This document shows, in pieces, positions 33,388-46,084 of a stretch of DNA of 64,000 nucleotides. Where the stretch lies: the NCBI GenBank assembly GCA_018350325.1, contig JAEVLN010000024.1, forward strand, positions 1 through 64,000, in the 5' to 3' direction. Under the pieces are notes generated by a model. It was not told the origin of the DNA. It saw only the letters and a program-made list of their open reading frames with translations, and made no database searches. The position numbers and the translations under genes were made by a program. This DNA is from Globodera rostochiensis (taxonomy: Eukaryota > Nematoda > Chromadorea > Rhabditida > Heteroderidae). How positions within the stretch are numbered: the first letter of the stretch is position 1; every line of letters starts with the position of its first letter.

Positions 33388-36300
33388 CTTTTGTCAACGA
33401 CTTGATTTATAAAAGTAATCATATTTAGATCTATTAATAAGGAGCATTTGTAATTTGTATAGATTATAATTAATTCTGAGGTTTATATTATTTATTTATT
33501 TCAAAAAAAAAAAAAGATTATAACTAATTGATCAATTTTTTTATTATTTGTTATTTAAATATTTTGCATTTTAATGAGATAATTGAAAATCGATGGTAAT
33601 GGCATTTTTTAATTTGGGTTTTGATTAAAACAATTTTATTTTTATTTTCTTGGTTTCCCAAAACTGCGGGCAATTCTCTGAATTAAGCTGCGCAATGAAT
33701 TCGTGTACGTTTTAGTTTAAAGCAACATTGTTAATACATTAATATAATGCAGAGCTTGTATTTTTTCCAGATTTTTTGCTTGAAGATTATTTTTAGTTGG
33801 AGAACATAATAATTTTTAAGTGACTGAATTTTCTTTGATGCCTGTTTATTTCAATTAAATTTAGATGAATGATAATTTTTCAAAATCTTTTAAATATTTG
33901 CCCAATACACAAACGCATTTATTTGGTTTGGATCAGGAAATTTATCTGAATTTGAAAGAGAAATCACAGTCAAATTATAAAACAAAGCTAACTTATGAAA
34001 ATTTATTATATACGCTAATATTTAACATTGTATATATCAGGGATTTTCGAATTTTTGACTTAATTTGTTGACAGATTTTCAATGAAATTTTGAAAATACG
34101 GTAGTTTTTTAAGGGTTTTAGTATGCAAGGGACAAGGGTAGGGGCAGTTCCAAATTTTGAAAAAGCATAGGTGGACCTTATTTTATTTTAAAATTCACTT
34201 AGTTTATCAAAAAATTCCAATCTTAGTTTGCTTGATTTTGAGCTTGGGCCCTATGCCCCAAACTTTATATTGAATTTTTTATTTTATCTGATGTTTTGTA
34301 TCAGTTTATTAATACTCAAAAATTAAATGATGAACTCTGATATTTTATTTCTTTCTTCTTTAGCCTCTTCTTTAATTTTTTTGTTATTGATTATATCAAC
34401 TGGTTAATTAAATTTTTTATAGATTTTTAAATAAGTACGCCAATAATATTTTATTTTCTAAAAAGTGCCTTTTCTTTGCGAAATAGTAACAATATTTTTC
34501 ATTTATGTGCATAACATTATTTATTAATTTATTGTAAAAAATTATTTTCCCCCTATTTAGGTCAAATTCATTTCAAAGTTTTATTTTAAAATATGTAACT
34601 CTTTAAGATATACCAGTATTAATTGCAGATATTAAACATTAATTTTGGCGTTTTTATATCATTATTTTCGTATTCTTGATTATCTTATTCAGTTTTGTTT
34701 CTTGTTGTTGCCCGAAAAGAGGGTAAGATTGGTGCGGAAGAGTTGGTAGCATCTTTCCGAAGAGCCTTAGATTTAGGCTGGGCCAATGCCCAATCTTGAA
34801 TCATTTTTAAAAATTTTTGTACCCCTTTTCATTTTTTATTATATCTTTCTTCTTAAGTATTTACGCAATTTTAAAGTAATGGATCGATTGCTGTTCATTG
34901 GCGTTCACTATTAAAAGTCTAACAATTAAATTTTAAAATAATAAACGAAATTAAAAAATTTAAGTACAATCTGCATCGCCCTCAATATTTTAAAAATATC
35001 TCCTCAACTTTTTTTTACAACTGCTTTAATACTTTCTCCAAATTGACTACGGAAGCTGGTAAATGATAAAAAGGTCAAATATATGTGCCCGCGAAGTTCT
35101 TTTCCGTTCGTGCTCACATAAGTTTTAGTGTTGAAATTTTTTTAATCTGATGTTTTGTATCAGTTTATTAATACACAAAAATTAAATGATGAATTCTGAT
35201 ATTTTATTTCCTTCTTCTTTAGCCTCTTTTTTAATATTTTTTGTTATTGATTAAATCAAACTGATTATTCAAATTTTTTATAAATGTTTAAATAAGTACG
35301 CCGAACAATATTGGATCGAATCGATGATTACACATATTTACAATTGCTTCTTTATTCGTGAATTATGCTTTACCTTTACATCAATTAAGATCGGTCTTTA
35401 ATTTTCCCAAAAAACCAACTAATTTCATAAATAACTTAAATCATAAGAGACAGATAAGATTACTCGATAAAATAATAAAACAATTTTTATAGTCAAAAAC
35501 AGAAATTTTATAGCGAACTCCAGCTTTCGCTCAGATAAATTTTAATTATATTAAATAATATATTTTTTTAATATTTCGACAAAATATACAGTATCCTGTG
35601 TAGCGTGCTTCGTATTTTACCATTATTAATTTTTTTCTCAGAAATTTTTTTACAGTGATAAGGAAATTTTCATATTCAGTCTATTATAACAAAAATTTAA
35701 ATTCATAGTTGGCTATTTGATATAATCATTTTTAATCTTGTTATTGCACTTAGGTTATGCTCTTTAGTTTCATTTAATTATCTGATTTTGTTTGTGGGTT
35801 CAATCTCGAACATTTAATAAAAGGCGAGACCCATCCGTCTCTAGTACCCACCAACCCCGGCGGATATAGAAATTTTACCAAATAAGTAATAAAGCAGAAA
35901 TTTTTATTAAGTAATTTTTGTTGATATTAAATGTAAGTTGTATATAACAATTTAGCTATGTATCGATTTAAAAAAAATATTATAAGGACATGATCACGGA
36001 TCACGCCAATCACCGCGTTTTTGGGGGTCCGTGATCACGGATCACGGTCACGGCGTTTGTTGTTGTGATTTAATAAAATGTTCACTTTCATACTTTTAAA
36101 AAATCCTGAACCAATTTTCTTACCAAATACCGATCTTAAAAAGAAATTCCGGTGATGCTCTGAACCCCTCCCATTCTTAAAGAGTCAAAGGGCTTCGTCA
36201 TTTCCTAATTATATTATAAATTTTATTTTATATTGTATTTATCCGATAATGCGCGGCAACAAAATAATTTACGCTAAAAATTCTTCTATTTAATATATTA

Positions 36301-37354
36301 AATTAGAAAAAATTTTGGATGCCAGCTACGGGCTCGGATTTCGTCTGATACCTGTTGCCACCAACCAAGCAATTTAAAGTTTTTTAATTGTAATAAATAT
36401 TGTATTTTGTTTAGAAATTTTCATTTCTAAATTGCTATCTCCTGTCAATGGAAAATCTCGCCTACAAAAAAATCAAAATTTTAATGTATTATGTTTTTAT
36501 AATTTTCGTGTACAGAGTTTCTATTTTGCCCACGTGGAGTTTTTCTAATTATTCGTCTGTAAACTTTTACCGTTGATTTTTTAATAAATGATGGAGTTAT
36601 GCTTTATTATTTCAAGCAGAATCTCAGTTGCAGAACTTGTTTTCAGAAGCTGACAATTTTATCATTTTACGCTTGCTTTGCCTTCATTGAGTAACAAAAA
36701 TATATTAGCCAACCATTTTAAATTGATGGAGTTTAGTACTTGTATTTTTCATTTTTTTAAATTTGTATTATGAACTTTAAAATTTGTTTTAAAATAAATC
36801 TATTCCAGGTAAATAATTGTCTTAAAACGATTAATTTCTTATAGTAATGTTTTTATTTCTCCGATAGTAAATATTAGCATTGATGAGTTTTTGTTTTTTG
36901 AGGAAATTATTTATTTTTTGCTCGTTAAATATTTGCCCATTTTTCAGTGCTTACCACCGACCACCAGTAGTGATGAACCAGTCGGTTATATTTCCAAGAA
37001 AAAAAATTTGCATTGCGATCGGAATATTAGTAGGCAATCACAATAATGAGAAATTTCCGATTATGAAATCAATTGCTTGCCCTTTTCAAGTGACAATAAT
37101 TAATTAAGTAATACAGTTTTTGTTTGTCTTTAAATTTAATATAATTAGTTTTTTTTGGACAGTGCTCGGAGATTTTAACATTTCTTTGTAAACTTGCTTT
37201 TTTGACGCATCTTTATTTTTAAATAATTAAGCTTCAGCCAATACGAAATTGCTTTGCCTGGATGGCAATTTTATAAAATCTATAAAAATCGTAAATTTAT
37301 AGATTTTTTATTTCAATTACATTTTCAAATCTTTATTTTTTTGCATTCCTAATA
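33388..37354. other. AT-rich spacer
   Basis: 34279-34460 and 35143-35300 are diverged copies of one another (TTTTGTATCAGTTTATTAATAC). 35985-36060 holds a nested palindrome built from GTGATCACGGATCACG. 36565-36650 is a shortened copy of 29385-29530. Frames at 33865-34071 and 36880-37107 have no independent support. Confidence 0.5.
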
Positions 37355-37670
37355 CTTTTGCATTCTCAAAATAACATTGTCTTTTATTTTCAAAAACACA
37401 AACTTAAAACTTTACTATTGCATTCTCAAAAATACAAACTTAACATTGTCTTTTATTTGCAAAAATACAAACTTAACATTGTCTTTTATTTTCAAAAACA
37501 CAAACTTAGAACTTTACTTTTGCATTCTCAAAAATACAAACTTAACATTGTCTTTTATTTCCAAAAATACAAAGTTAAATCTTTACTTAACATTCTCAAA
37601 AATACAAATTTAACACTTGACTTTTATTCCCTAAAATACAAACTTAAAACAGGATGCATTCTCAAAAATC
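37355..37670. repeat. tandem repeat, unit about 33 bp
   Basis: Degenerate units of the form CAAAAATACAAACTTAACAT followed by TGTCTTTTATTT, alternating with a CATTCTC variant, about nine copies. Because the unit is a multiple of 3, two plus frames stay open (107 and 78 codons) and encode a repetitive KYKLN-type peptide. This is taken as a by-product of the repeat, not a gene. Confidence 0.85.
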
Positions 37671-39051
37671 AAAACAATTAGCACGGACCGATCGTAATCT
37701 CGAATTATTTTGACGAGATTTTTTTTTTGAAATTCTCGATCGGAATCGATCGAAAAATTGGCTCTACCAAGATTTTTCGGTTCGAGATTTTTTGAGATTC
37801 TCGATCAAAAGCACGATCCAAAAGTTTCTAGATTTTGATCGAGACTCTCGATCGAAAAAATACCGAGTTTCACGACCTCGGTTCAAATTTACTTGAATTT
37901 TAGGTGAAAACCTAAGAAAAACGAACTTATATTTGGCTTTATTGGCAATTTTAATAATATGACATAAATTTTAATAAGTGTATTTTTTTAATGATTTGCA
38001 TTAAGTTATATATTATAAATATATATTTGGCTTTTCTCTATCAGTTTAAAAGAAGAATACTTAAAATGCTACCATCCAATTTCAAACACCTAATAATAAA
38101 TGGAACCTTCCCGTATAAATTCAAACTTCTCCCTGCTGCGTTTATCGGCAATTATGGACACTTCGATCTTTATGAATGCTGAGTTTAAATATTTGTGATA
38201 AGTTATAGTGTATTTATTTTTTAGCAACAATTTGTATAAAGCATTTAAGACTATTTGTTTTGTTTTTAACATTATTGCATCTTTTTCATTCAATTATCTT
38301 GTCGAATCGTTTTGTAGAGCAAATTTACAAAATTTTAAATTTAATTTTATAGGGGTAACCACATTACCAGATATATGTCATATGTTGTTTGCATATTGAT
38401 TCTTTTAGTTTTAAATTTACTATTTTTAAAGAAATTCGGTGATTTCTGTTTTTTTATTTATTGTAGAATTTTTTCCATTTGGTTATCTTGCTGAACCGTT
38501 TGATGGATTTTACATATTACAATATTTAATTTTCTTTTTTTAATTTATTGTTTAATTTATTTATTTTGTACTTAATCACTTTATCGATCGTTTTGATGGA
38601 TTACAAAAAAATTTTAATTTTCTTTTTGTTTGCACATTTAATTTTCTCAGCGAAAACCACAATGTCATTCGTATTTTGTTTAATTTGCATCAAATACCAA
38701 AAGATGAATATAAATCCATGTTTTTTTACTTTTCTAAAAATTTAGGAATGACAAAAATTCTTAGCGTCAGGCGCCGTCAATCATAAATTAGTCATTAGCA
38801 AGCAAATGAATAAAATCGGTACCACATTAAGCTGTTAATTTGTTAGCCTTTGAGTGGATGCTATTTTAGGGTCAACATGTTAAAACTTGAAAATGTAGGC
38901 ACTTGCAATGATTTTGACCCAATTTGGAGTTTATTATGGACGCCAATTTATGTGGTTGGGTGAAAATGAATGAATGGGAATGGATGGTGGGTTATTGGGC
39001 GAAGAATGGTCGTTGGTGTGTGCCAACACAACGCGTCTTTTATTGATCGAT

Positions 39052-39175
39052 GGCATTTAGGTAGATCCATTTCTGCTAAAAACAGAGAAAGAAGAGGATG
39101 ACATACAATTGGTAGAGAAAGAGGAAAAACACCGGAGTCAGAAAGAGAAAGAGATGCGAAAGAGCAAACACGGAA
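39052..39175. repeat. 124-bp near-identical dispersed repeat, copy 2
   Basis: Partner of 21540-21663; sequence up to and beyond the edges is unrelated. No terminal repeats or target duplication were apparent. Confidence 0.8.
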
Positions 39176-39439
39176 GTGAGAGCAGAGGATGACAGGTAGG
39201 CAATTAAGCATCTTTAGTAGTTTTGTGGACTCATTAATGATGACATTTATTTCGGAAAAATGCACTGAAAGTTTCCCGGAAACAAATGTAATCATTAGAA
39301 AGCCACAAAAATGCACATTAAGATGAAAGCTCCAATCTTGGGTTCAAATACAAACATGTTTATTTACAAATACATACATAAAGGCTCAATTTTGCAATTT
39401 TTCGGCAAAATATAATCTTTATTAAATACAAAAAGGCAG

Positions 39440-39800
39440 TCCATCGATCGAATATTCGGTTACCATTTATCGAATCGCTTGGATCCGGTTAATCAATCGG
39501 ACAGTTCCGGTTAAGTCGAATCGTTTGGCTCCGGTTAATCAAATTGTTCAGTTCAGGTTAATCATAAGTTCGTTTCCGGTTAAGCAAAATGGTTGGTTAC
39601 ATTTATCGAATCGTTTGGATCCGGTTACTCGAATTGGTTACATTTACCGAATTGTTGGATTCCGGATGCTAATCGAATTGTTTTGGTCCCGGTTGATCAA
39701 GGTTCGGTTCCGGTGAATTAAAATGTTCGCTTCCGGTTAATCGATTGTTTGGTGCCATTTAACCGAATCATTCCGATTTGCTCCACCGGAAAAATTTTTG
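39440..39800. repeat. degenerate satellite, unit about 24 bp
   Basis: Around 14 diverged units resembling TCCGGTTAATCGAATCGTTT. Copies differ by substitutions and small indels, so this is an old array. It ends about 500 bp before the plus-strand receptor gene, next to GTCTCGGTAGAGCATCACTA. Confidence 0.85.
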
Positions 39801-40011
39801 GACAAGTCTCGAGTCTCGGTAGAGCATCACTACAGCAAATGATTGAACCACTTCCAATGCATCATCAATTAAAATTTCACATTGAATTTCACTTAACCAC
39901 ATTAGTTGAAGTGCTTCTTCTTCTTCCTAAGGGGCGGGGCATCTTCCGTTTTTGGTTTAACATTTTTATTACTATATTTTAGAAAAAATAAAAGAATGCA
40001 ACATCAAATTG

Positions 40012-40161
40012 TCAGTTTTGAGGCTTGATACGATGTAACTTTTTAGACATTAGTTCACATATCCTCTTTGCCACGCGATACAAAATGCCTTCGAGAAATG
40101 CCACAGATTCAGTTTTGTTTCCCACACCACTTTTTCTAACATTCCCACACTTGACCTTCAT
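40012..40161 (-). CDS. small ORF, 49 aa, upstream of and divergent from a receptor gene
   Basis: ATG (40161) to TGA (40012) on the minus strand. Starts MKVKCGNVRKSGVGNKTESV and continues with an amphipathic, basic helix (ILYRVAKRICELMSKKLHRI). An acceptor-like GATGAAG precedes the fourth residue, so it may instead be a terminal exon. It faces away from the receptor starting at 40315. No known domain. Confidence 0.42.
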   Translation of the reverse strand: MKVKCGNVRKSGVGNKTESVAFLEGILYRVAKRICELMSKKLHRIKPQN

Positions 40162-40314
40162 CCAATTTCACCTAAACAAATAGCAAAGTAATGAAATTAT
40201 AACAAAAAATAAAATATACCATCACAATCGTGCAAATAATTTTTTTTTGTGTATATCGTTAATCAATCATTATATTTTTATATTTCTTGTTAGAATAAGA
40301 TTTGATTTCTACCA

Positions 40315-41950
40315 ATGTCATCAAATTCAACAATTAATTCGGTCAGTTTAATTATTTTTTTAATATTCTTAATTTATTAAAGGTCTATCTCGAATTAGCA
40401 AATGCTCGTCCCCGCTGGACTTTGATTATTTTTGCTTCAATTTACACAATTTTGGCGGTTGTTGGCTTTGTTTTTAATTTCTCACTTGTTTACGTTACAA
40501 TTCAAACAAAGTTTGTTGATATTTAAATTACAAAGCTTAACTTCCAAACAATTAATTAAAAACGATAAAACGAAATAATATTTAATGAATTCATCCAAAC
40601 TAATAAAACCCTACTGATCTCTAAAAATCGAATATTTTTAGATCAATGAACAATTCCGCCAACAAATTGTTGGCCATTCACTCGTTTTTCGAAATCGTCC
40701 ACCAATCTGGCCATTTTTTATTCACATATTCTGTGATTACTGGTCAATATTTAATGCCCTACAAAATCGTCATTCAAATTCTTACGCCTTCATTATTTGC
40801 AGTTTCTTGCACACTTTTTTTACTCTTTTTTACAAGCATTGACCGGCTCATTTATGTGATTTTCCCGCTAAGGTAAAATTAGTAATTTAAAACATTTTAT
40901 TTTTTATTTTTAGGCAGTCAGAAAATGTCTTTTGTTATGTTATCACATTACCTTTCATCGGGTTATTCAATGTTTTATATTTGTATTCTCAAAGTTGCGA
41001 TTCAACAGGCGAAACACTCATTACTGGCACAATAAACGACATTGGAATGGCTGTACAATTTTACTTGTATTTGGGGGTAATGGTAATCGCTCCAAGAATT
41101 TTTTTGATTTTAAATAGATTTCATTTAATTGATTCAGTTGGAAGCTTACCTTACCCATCAGAAATAATAGATTAAGTTTTGATATGCTAGCGTTATTAGG
41201 GTTGACACCCGATGTCGGGGTTTTTTGGGGTGGGACTGTAAACATAAAAGCAAATTTAAGTAATAAAAAAATGTTATCCCCGAGTCGGGGATGTCGGAGT
41301 TACAAATGTCGGAAAAATCCCCGAAGAATGGCATAAATATGCGGAGTCGAAGACGGTGTTGGGTGCCAACCCATTTTAAACTAATATTTTAAGTATGAAT
41401 GCATCACTTCGCCGGAATTTATTTGGCCAGCAATAATGAATGTAATTTTGCTGACAACAATTGTTCTCTATGTGGTCATTGCAATTGTTACTCGCTTCAG
41501 AACATGTAAATTTTTATGTAGAAATTTAAAACAAATTTCAACAAATCTTTTAATTATTTATAAATTAGCTAAGGACAAATTTATATATTTAAAGCAGCGC
41601 CCAACTCCAACTCGCACCAATTCAACAATCGCATATTTCGCTCGTTGGTCGTCATTATTTCTGTGAATATTAGCGGATATTTCCTGAAATTCAATGAGAT
41701 ACTCATCATTATTCCAATGTTTGGGAATGACCTAATGGCAATATGGAAATGGAATCAAATCTTTGGCATTTTGTTGAACATCAGTGCCGCCTCCAATGCG
41801 CCAATTCTTTACTTTACAAGGTAAAAATAAAAAGCAAATATCGAATTTTAAAAAATATTCATTTTTAGCAAAGAATATCGGAAGGCTTTTAACAAAGAAT
41901 GGCAAACAATCATCGACTTGTTCAAAAGAAATTCCGTACAACCTTACTAA
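40315..41950 (+). CDS. 7TM chemoreceptor, nematode Srsx type
   Basis: Exons: 40315-40341, 40383-40510, 40642-40872, 40914-41076, 41394-41505, 41595-41820, 41869-41950; 969 bp, 322 aa, all phases consistent. N-terminus MSSNSTINS with possible N-glycosylation sites. TM1 ends LVYVTIQTK; TM3 end SIDRLIYVIFP; TM4 starts VFCYVITLPFIG; extracellular loop 2 has the cysteine in YECITSPEF; TM6 RIFRSLVVIISV; TM7 NAPILYFTS followed by KEYRKAFNKEW. Exons 2 (128 bp) and 3 (231 bp) equal those of the 5826-7528 paralogue. The intron 41077-41393 is missing from both paralogues and contains a TIR element. Without that splice the frame stops at 41175. Intact, so probably functional; ligand unknown. Confidence 0.92.
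41199..41372. mobile_element. small TIR element inside receptor intron
   Basis: Ends GGGTTGACACCC (41199-41210) and GGGTGCCAACCC (41361-41372) are inverted with one mismatch. The interior has nested TCGGGGATGTCGG palindromes. Similar termini (a run GTCCCAAAAA followed by ACCCT) stand at 7236-7262 and 55885-55908, so a family is likely. No target duplication could be defined. Confidence 0.6.
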
Positions 41951-44333
41951 GACCCCAAATGTTCTATTAACCAACACATCGCTCGTTTGGGCTAAACTCT
42001 CCGCAATTCTTCTTCCACTATAACAAACAATTAGCATTAACTAAAAAATACAATAAAATTTTTGGCACCCTTAACCACTAAGGCACACTAAGTACTAACG
42101 CATTCTGATTTTGAACTATGCTCTTTGACTGATCATTGATCAGTGTCTCCATTTTTAAACCAATGATTCTGGAGCTACTCCGTCATGTTCACGGTCAATA
42201 GAATTCTCTATTGTATAACTTTATCTAACTTAAACCATTTTTATTTCTTTAAGTACAAATAAATAAAACATAACGAAAAGAGTATTTTTTACCAATTTCC
42301 TAAATATACAATAATAATGCCAAATTTCTTTACAGCTTATTTGCTAACATGTCAATTTAAAGTTGCAAAAGAATATTTTAGCAAATAATTATTTTCTTTA
42401 TTTATATCATTATATTATCAAAAATACTTTAATTTAATTAACGACTTCGAATATATGAATAACAAGTGTATATTTTATTTAGCTACCTTACGTTTATTTT
42501 TTTGTGTTATAATTTTTAGCTGTTATATTTGTTTTGGAGTATTCTTTTTTAAGAAATTCCTTAGATAAATAATTTTACTACTTGGTATAAATTCAAAAGG
42601 TTTAACATTTTATAATATAACTTAATTGTTTCATAAAATAGAATGAAGTTAAGCAGTTTGCTGTTCGTATTGATTATTTATTATTTATTATTTGAAATTT
42701 TTTATTTGCCGTAAATTGCGTGTTTAAATGGGTTTTACTTACACGAACGATCTTTTCAGTATAATGGCGATTCTATAAATCCATCCCACATTCTCTCGAC
42801 CACAGTCGAAGTCGCAAGGCTTTGCGCTCATATTTCTGTAGATCGCTGAATTGGAACATTTTATTGGTTTAGGTTTAATTTTTTTTACTTAATATTTTAT
42901 GGCTCCTTCCCGCTCATTCGTATAATCAGTATGGATGAGATTTATATTGACTAAAAAACCTGAAATCTTGACTTAAATATTGACCAAAAACCCCAAAAAG
43001 TGCCAAAATATTGATTAAAAAATGGGCCAAAACTAACCAAATCCGGTTATTTTATGCGTAAAACCCTTCAAAATTCGTCAATATTTATTAATTTTGCCTC
43101 ACAATTGTAAATGTATTATTTTAATTTCAGAGTTTGTTATTATGAAAATTCTGAAAGTGCATAAGTTCTCTTGCGACGATTTAATTATCACACCAGATAA
43201 TTTTTATTATTATATAAACCTTTCCGAAGACTTGGGACTAGTAAAGTAGTCAATAATATAATTAATTCATGTGGCTACTAGGAAATAAATATTTCATTTA
43301 TTTTATACCGTTGATTTTTTAAATAAATTTATGCTTTATCTATTTGACACGAATGGCACTGGCCTTCTACTTTGTTATTGGACTTTTTATACATTAAATA
43401 GTTTTAATTATTTTTAAATCCAAAAATATGAGAATGAATCCGAAGTTGGGTTTGAAGAATATCTTTCTTTTATGTTTTATTTATTTTTGCATTACTTGTT
43501 TATTTTTAATTATTAAAAATTTTTTTGAATTTAAGAAGTCTAATTATTAAGATTTTTATTATTCTTATTTATATGATTTATCATATTTGTTTATTTATTA
43601 ATACCCTAAAATAAATGATGAAATTTTTTTTCCTTTCTTTCGAATCGACTTGTTTTTACCTTTTTTTATTATTTAATCAAACCGCTTTGTTAAAATTTTT
43701 AGGGGTTTTATTTATATAAGTAGGCGCTGATTTTCCACTATTAGCGTTGTTCCTTCATGGAATTGAACATTCGAAACAACTTAATTCCTCGATATTTCTT
43801 CATATATCACTTGTTGTTTTTTATTCAATTTCGGTATCCAAAATGCTTTATATTTGCCCTCTGTTTAACGTTACAATATTATTCTGTAATATTGAAATGT
43901 TAATAGTTTTTAACATTTTCTTCAAATGGCTGAACCTTGTAAGAATTTATTATTTAAGTGTGGGCGTAATAAATTTTTAAACCTCAACAGCTGAAAATAA
44001 ACTTATTATATTTTTTAAATGCATTAAATATAAACTCTTCTTGGTTATTAAGTAAGTTTTATTTTAAATATATTTTCCACAAGAAACTGCTTTACAACTT
44101 GTAGGGTATCTACAATAGAACAATTTATTAGTTATTATTAAATATGTTATTAAAAATTCATATAAAATTTTGTGTTGACGTGATCAAGATTTTATCGGTT
44201 TGTAATCTTGCACAAGAAATTGACGTTGAACTCTGCATCTCGCACTAAAAATTCGGATTTGCTTGAAAAAAGAGCATTTGTATTTTTCCTATTTGTTTTA
44301 CGTTAAGATTTTTTTGATTGGTGTAATTGCATT
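41951..44333. other. AT-rich spacer
   Basis: No gene seen. 43430-43505 resembles 1140-1210 (GGTTTGAAGAATATC type). 43305 carries the ACCGTTGATTTTTT motif shared with 29374 and 36567. The 77-codon frame at 43747-43980 is T-rich and unsupported. Confidence 0.5.
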
Positions 44334-44477
44334 TTAGGAAGAGCATAGATTCTTAATGTTAATATTTTTGACTTGACTTTTGCTAATGTGGACGGTATAC
44401 TGCAGTACTCCACCACCACAGCTTATCCCGGTCTCAATACTTGAGTTTGAAGAATATCTTTCCTTTATTATTCTCAT
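44334..44477 (-). CDS. small ORF, 47 aa
   Basis: ATG (44477) to TAA (44334) on minus; MRIIKERYSSNSSIETGISC, then a glycine-rich GGGVLQYTVHI segment. The central part is the only balanced-composition patch in several kb and is partly open on plus as well. Part of it overlaps a diverged repeat shared with 43440. Weak candidate. Confidence 0.28.
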   Translation of the reverse strand: MRIIKERYSSNSSIETGISCGGGVLQYTVHISKSQVKNINIKNLCSS

Positions 44478-44977
44478 TTTTTATAGATGCCATTAATAAT
44501 ATTTATTACATCTTACCACCAAAATTTAACTATATAATTTTTTCATTTCTGTTTCTTAGTTGAAAAATTCATTTTAGTTAATCTGTTACGATGTTATGAT
44601 TTTGGTTCTTGCTAATATTGGGTTTGGATTAGTAATTTATTTTTTTATATTTTAGTTAGCTCCGTCAACTTATTTAGAGATTTATATTATGAGACTTTTA
44701 AATTTAATTAATTTATTTGGTTTTAGAATTAACTTTTATTAATAAAATATTTTATAAGTAATTTCATCAGATAGCAGAATTGTTGTTTTATCATCTGACG
44801 ATTTATAAGTTGATTTTGAAAGATGATATTTAACATTGATACCTTTGTGTTATTAATAAAATAAAACAAAATTCTGTTTTAAATCCCCTAAGATTTGCAC
44901 ATATTAGTAAACTATTTAGTTTATTATGGGTTGAGCCAATTTTTCGATTTATATTTTTAATTTGATATTTTTATAAG

Positions 44978-46084
44978 CGTGCGTTCATACAATTTCTATG
45001 TACATAAAAGGAAAAGGCCAAATAGCCTTAAAAAGAAATTGCTTTTGCGACCCGTCCAGGTTTTGTATCGGCTCCCAGGTTTTGAAAGAGTCGGCCCTGC
45101 GCACTTTGAAAGAATTTTCCTCCACAACAGCTGGACTGTAGAAACAAGTCAAACAATTCATTTTATGTTATTAACAATAATAAAAGTTAAAGTTATTTTA
45201 TTCAGATTAGTAGATTTTTTACTAAATTAATGGAATATAGCTCAATCTATATTATAGTATGTATAAGTTTGTTGAAAGATTTTAAGTTTAAAGAAGTATT
45301 GTTGTAGAAAATTGCTGGTGAATCTGTTTGGCATGTGTTTGGTGAGCATCTGAATTTAGTCTTTTTTAGTTTAAAAGTTAAAAAATAATAATTTGAACTT
45401 TACTATTTATTTTTAGATGTTTTTGTACAAAACACAATGGTTCTATTATTTTTTCATTTTAAAATTACGTAAAGAACTTTAAAATATTTTGAACTTTTAT
45501 TTTGGTTCAGTTTTTATGAAATTTGAGTTGAAAGTTTTTTAGTCAAATCAAATGATTTTTATTTTTTGAGAATTTAATTTTTCAGAAATTTTTGCCTTCA
45601 TCGGATTCGCAACCAGACTTTTTTTTCTTTACAGAGTCGTTTATTAAAGTATTAAAAAGTAATTGCAAAAATCTTTAATATTTAATTATTCTAATTAAAG
45701 ATCTAAATTATAATAATATTTGCTCTATATCTTTTTATTAGTTCTTCTGATAGATAGTAATATATTTGGCTTTTATCTGTCTGTTTTATTAGGGTTTAAT
45801 TGCAATAAAATATGAAATCTATATGAAAGTTTCATTTTTAAATATTTACTTCAATTTTTAACCATTAACGTTAGCCATATGTAGTTTTATTGAACCTGAG
45901 TTAGAATTATAAACAACGATAAACAGAGTATTTTTGATATATTGAAATCCAAAATTCTAAAATGTTTAAAATGCGAATTGATTTTTCGCAGTTTTATAAT
46001 TTGATTAAGCCAGCGCGGCGACAGTGTATAAGACTGAATTTTTCTAATTAGTTTCCATTTTAACCATTTAAACTTTTTACTTAC
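44978..46084. other. AT-rich spacer with one 83-codon frame
   Basis: A plus frame at 44979-45230 has a GC-richer core (VLYRLPGFERVGPAHFERIF), but no splice sites or homology that I recognise. The remainder is A/T-rich without features. Confidence 0.3.

Noticed and set aside
37358..37681. Possible CRISPR-like array or repetitive protein gene
   Set aside because: Units are directly adjacent, degenerate and without unique spacers; host is eukaryotic. It is a plain tandem repeat.
41077..41175. Apparent early stop in the 40-kb receptor
   Set aside because: It lies inside the private intron; splicing to 41394 restores the frame and the conserved loop-2 cysteine.
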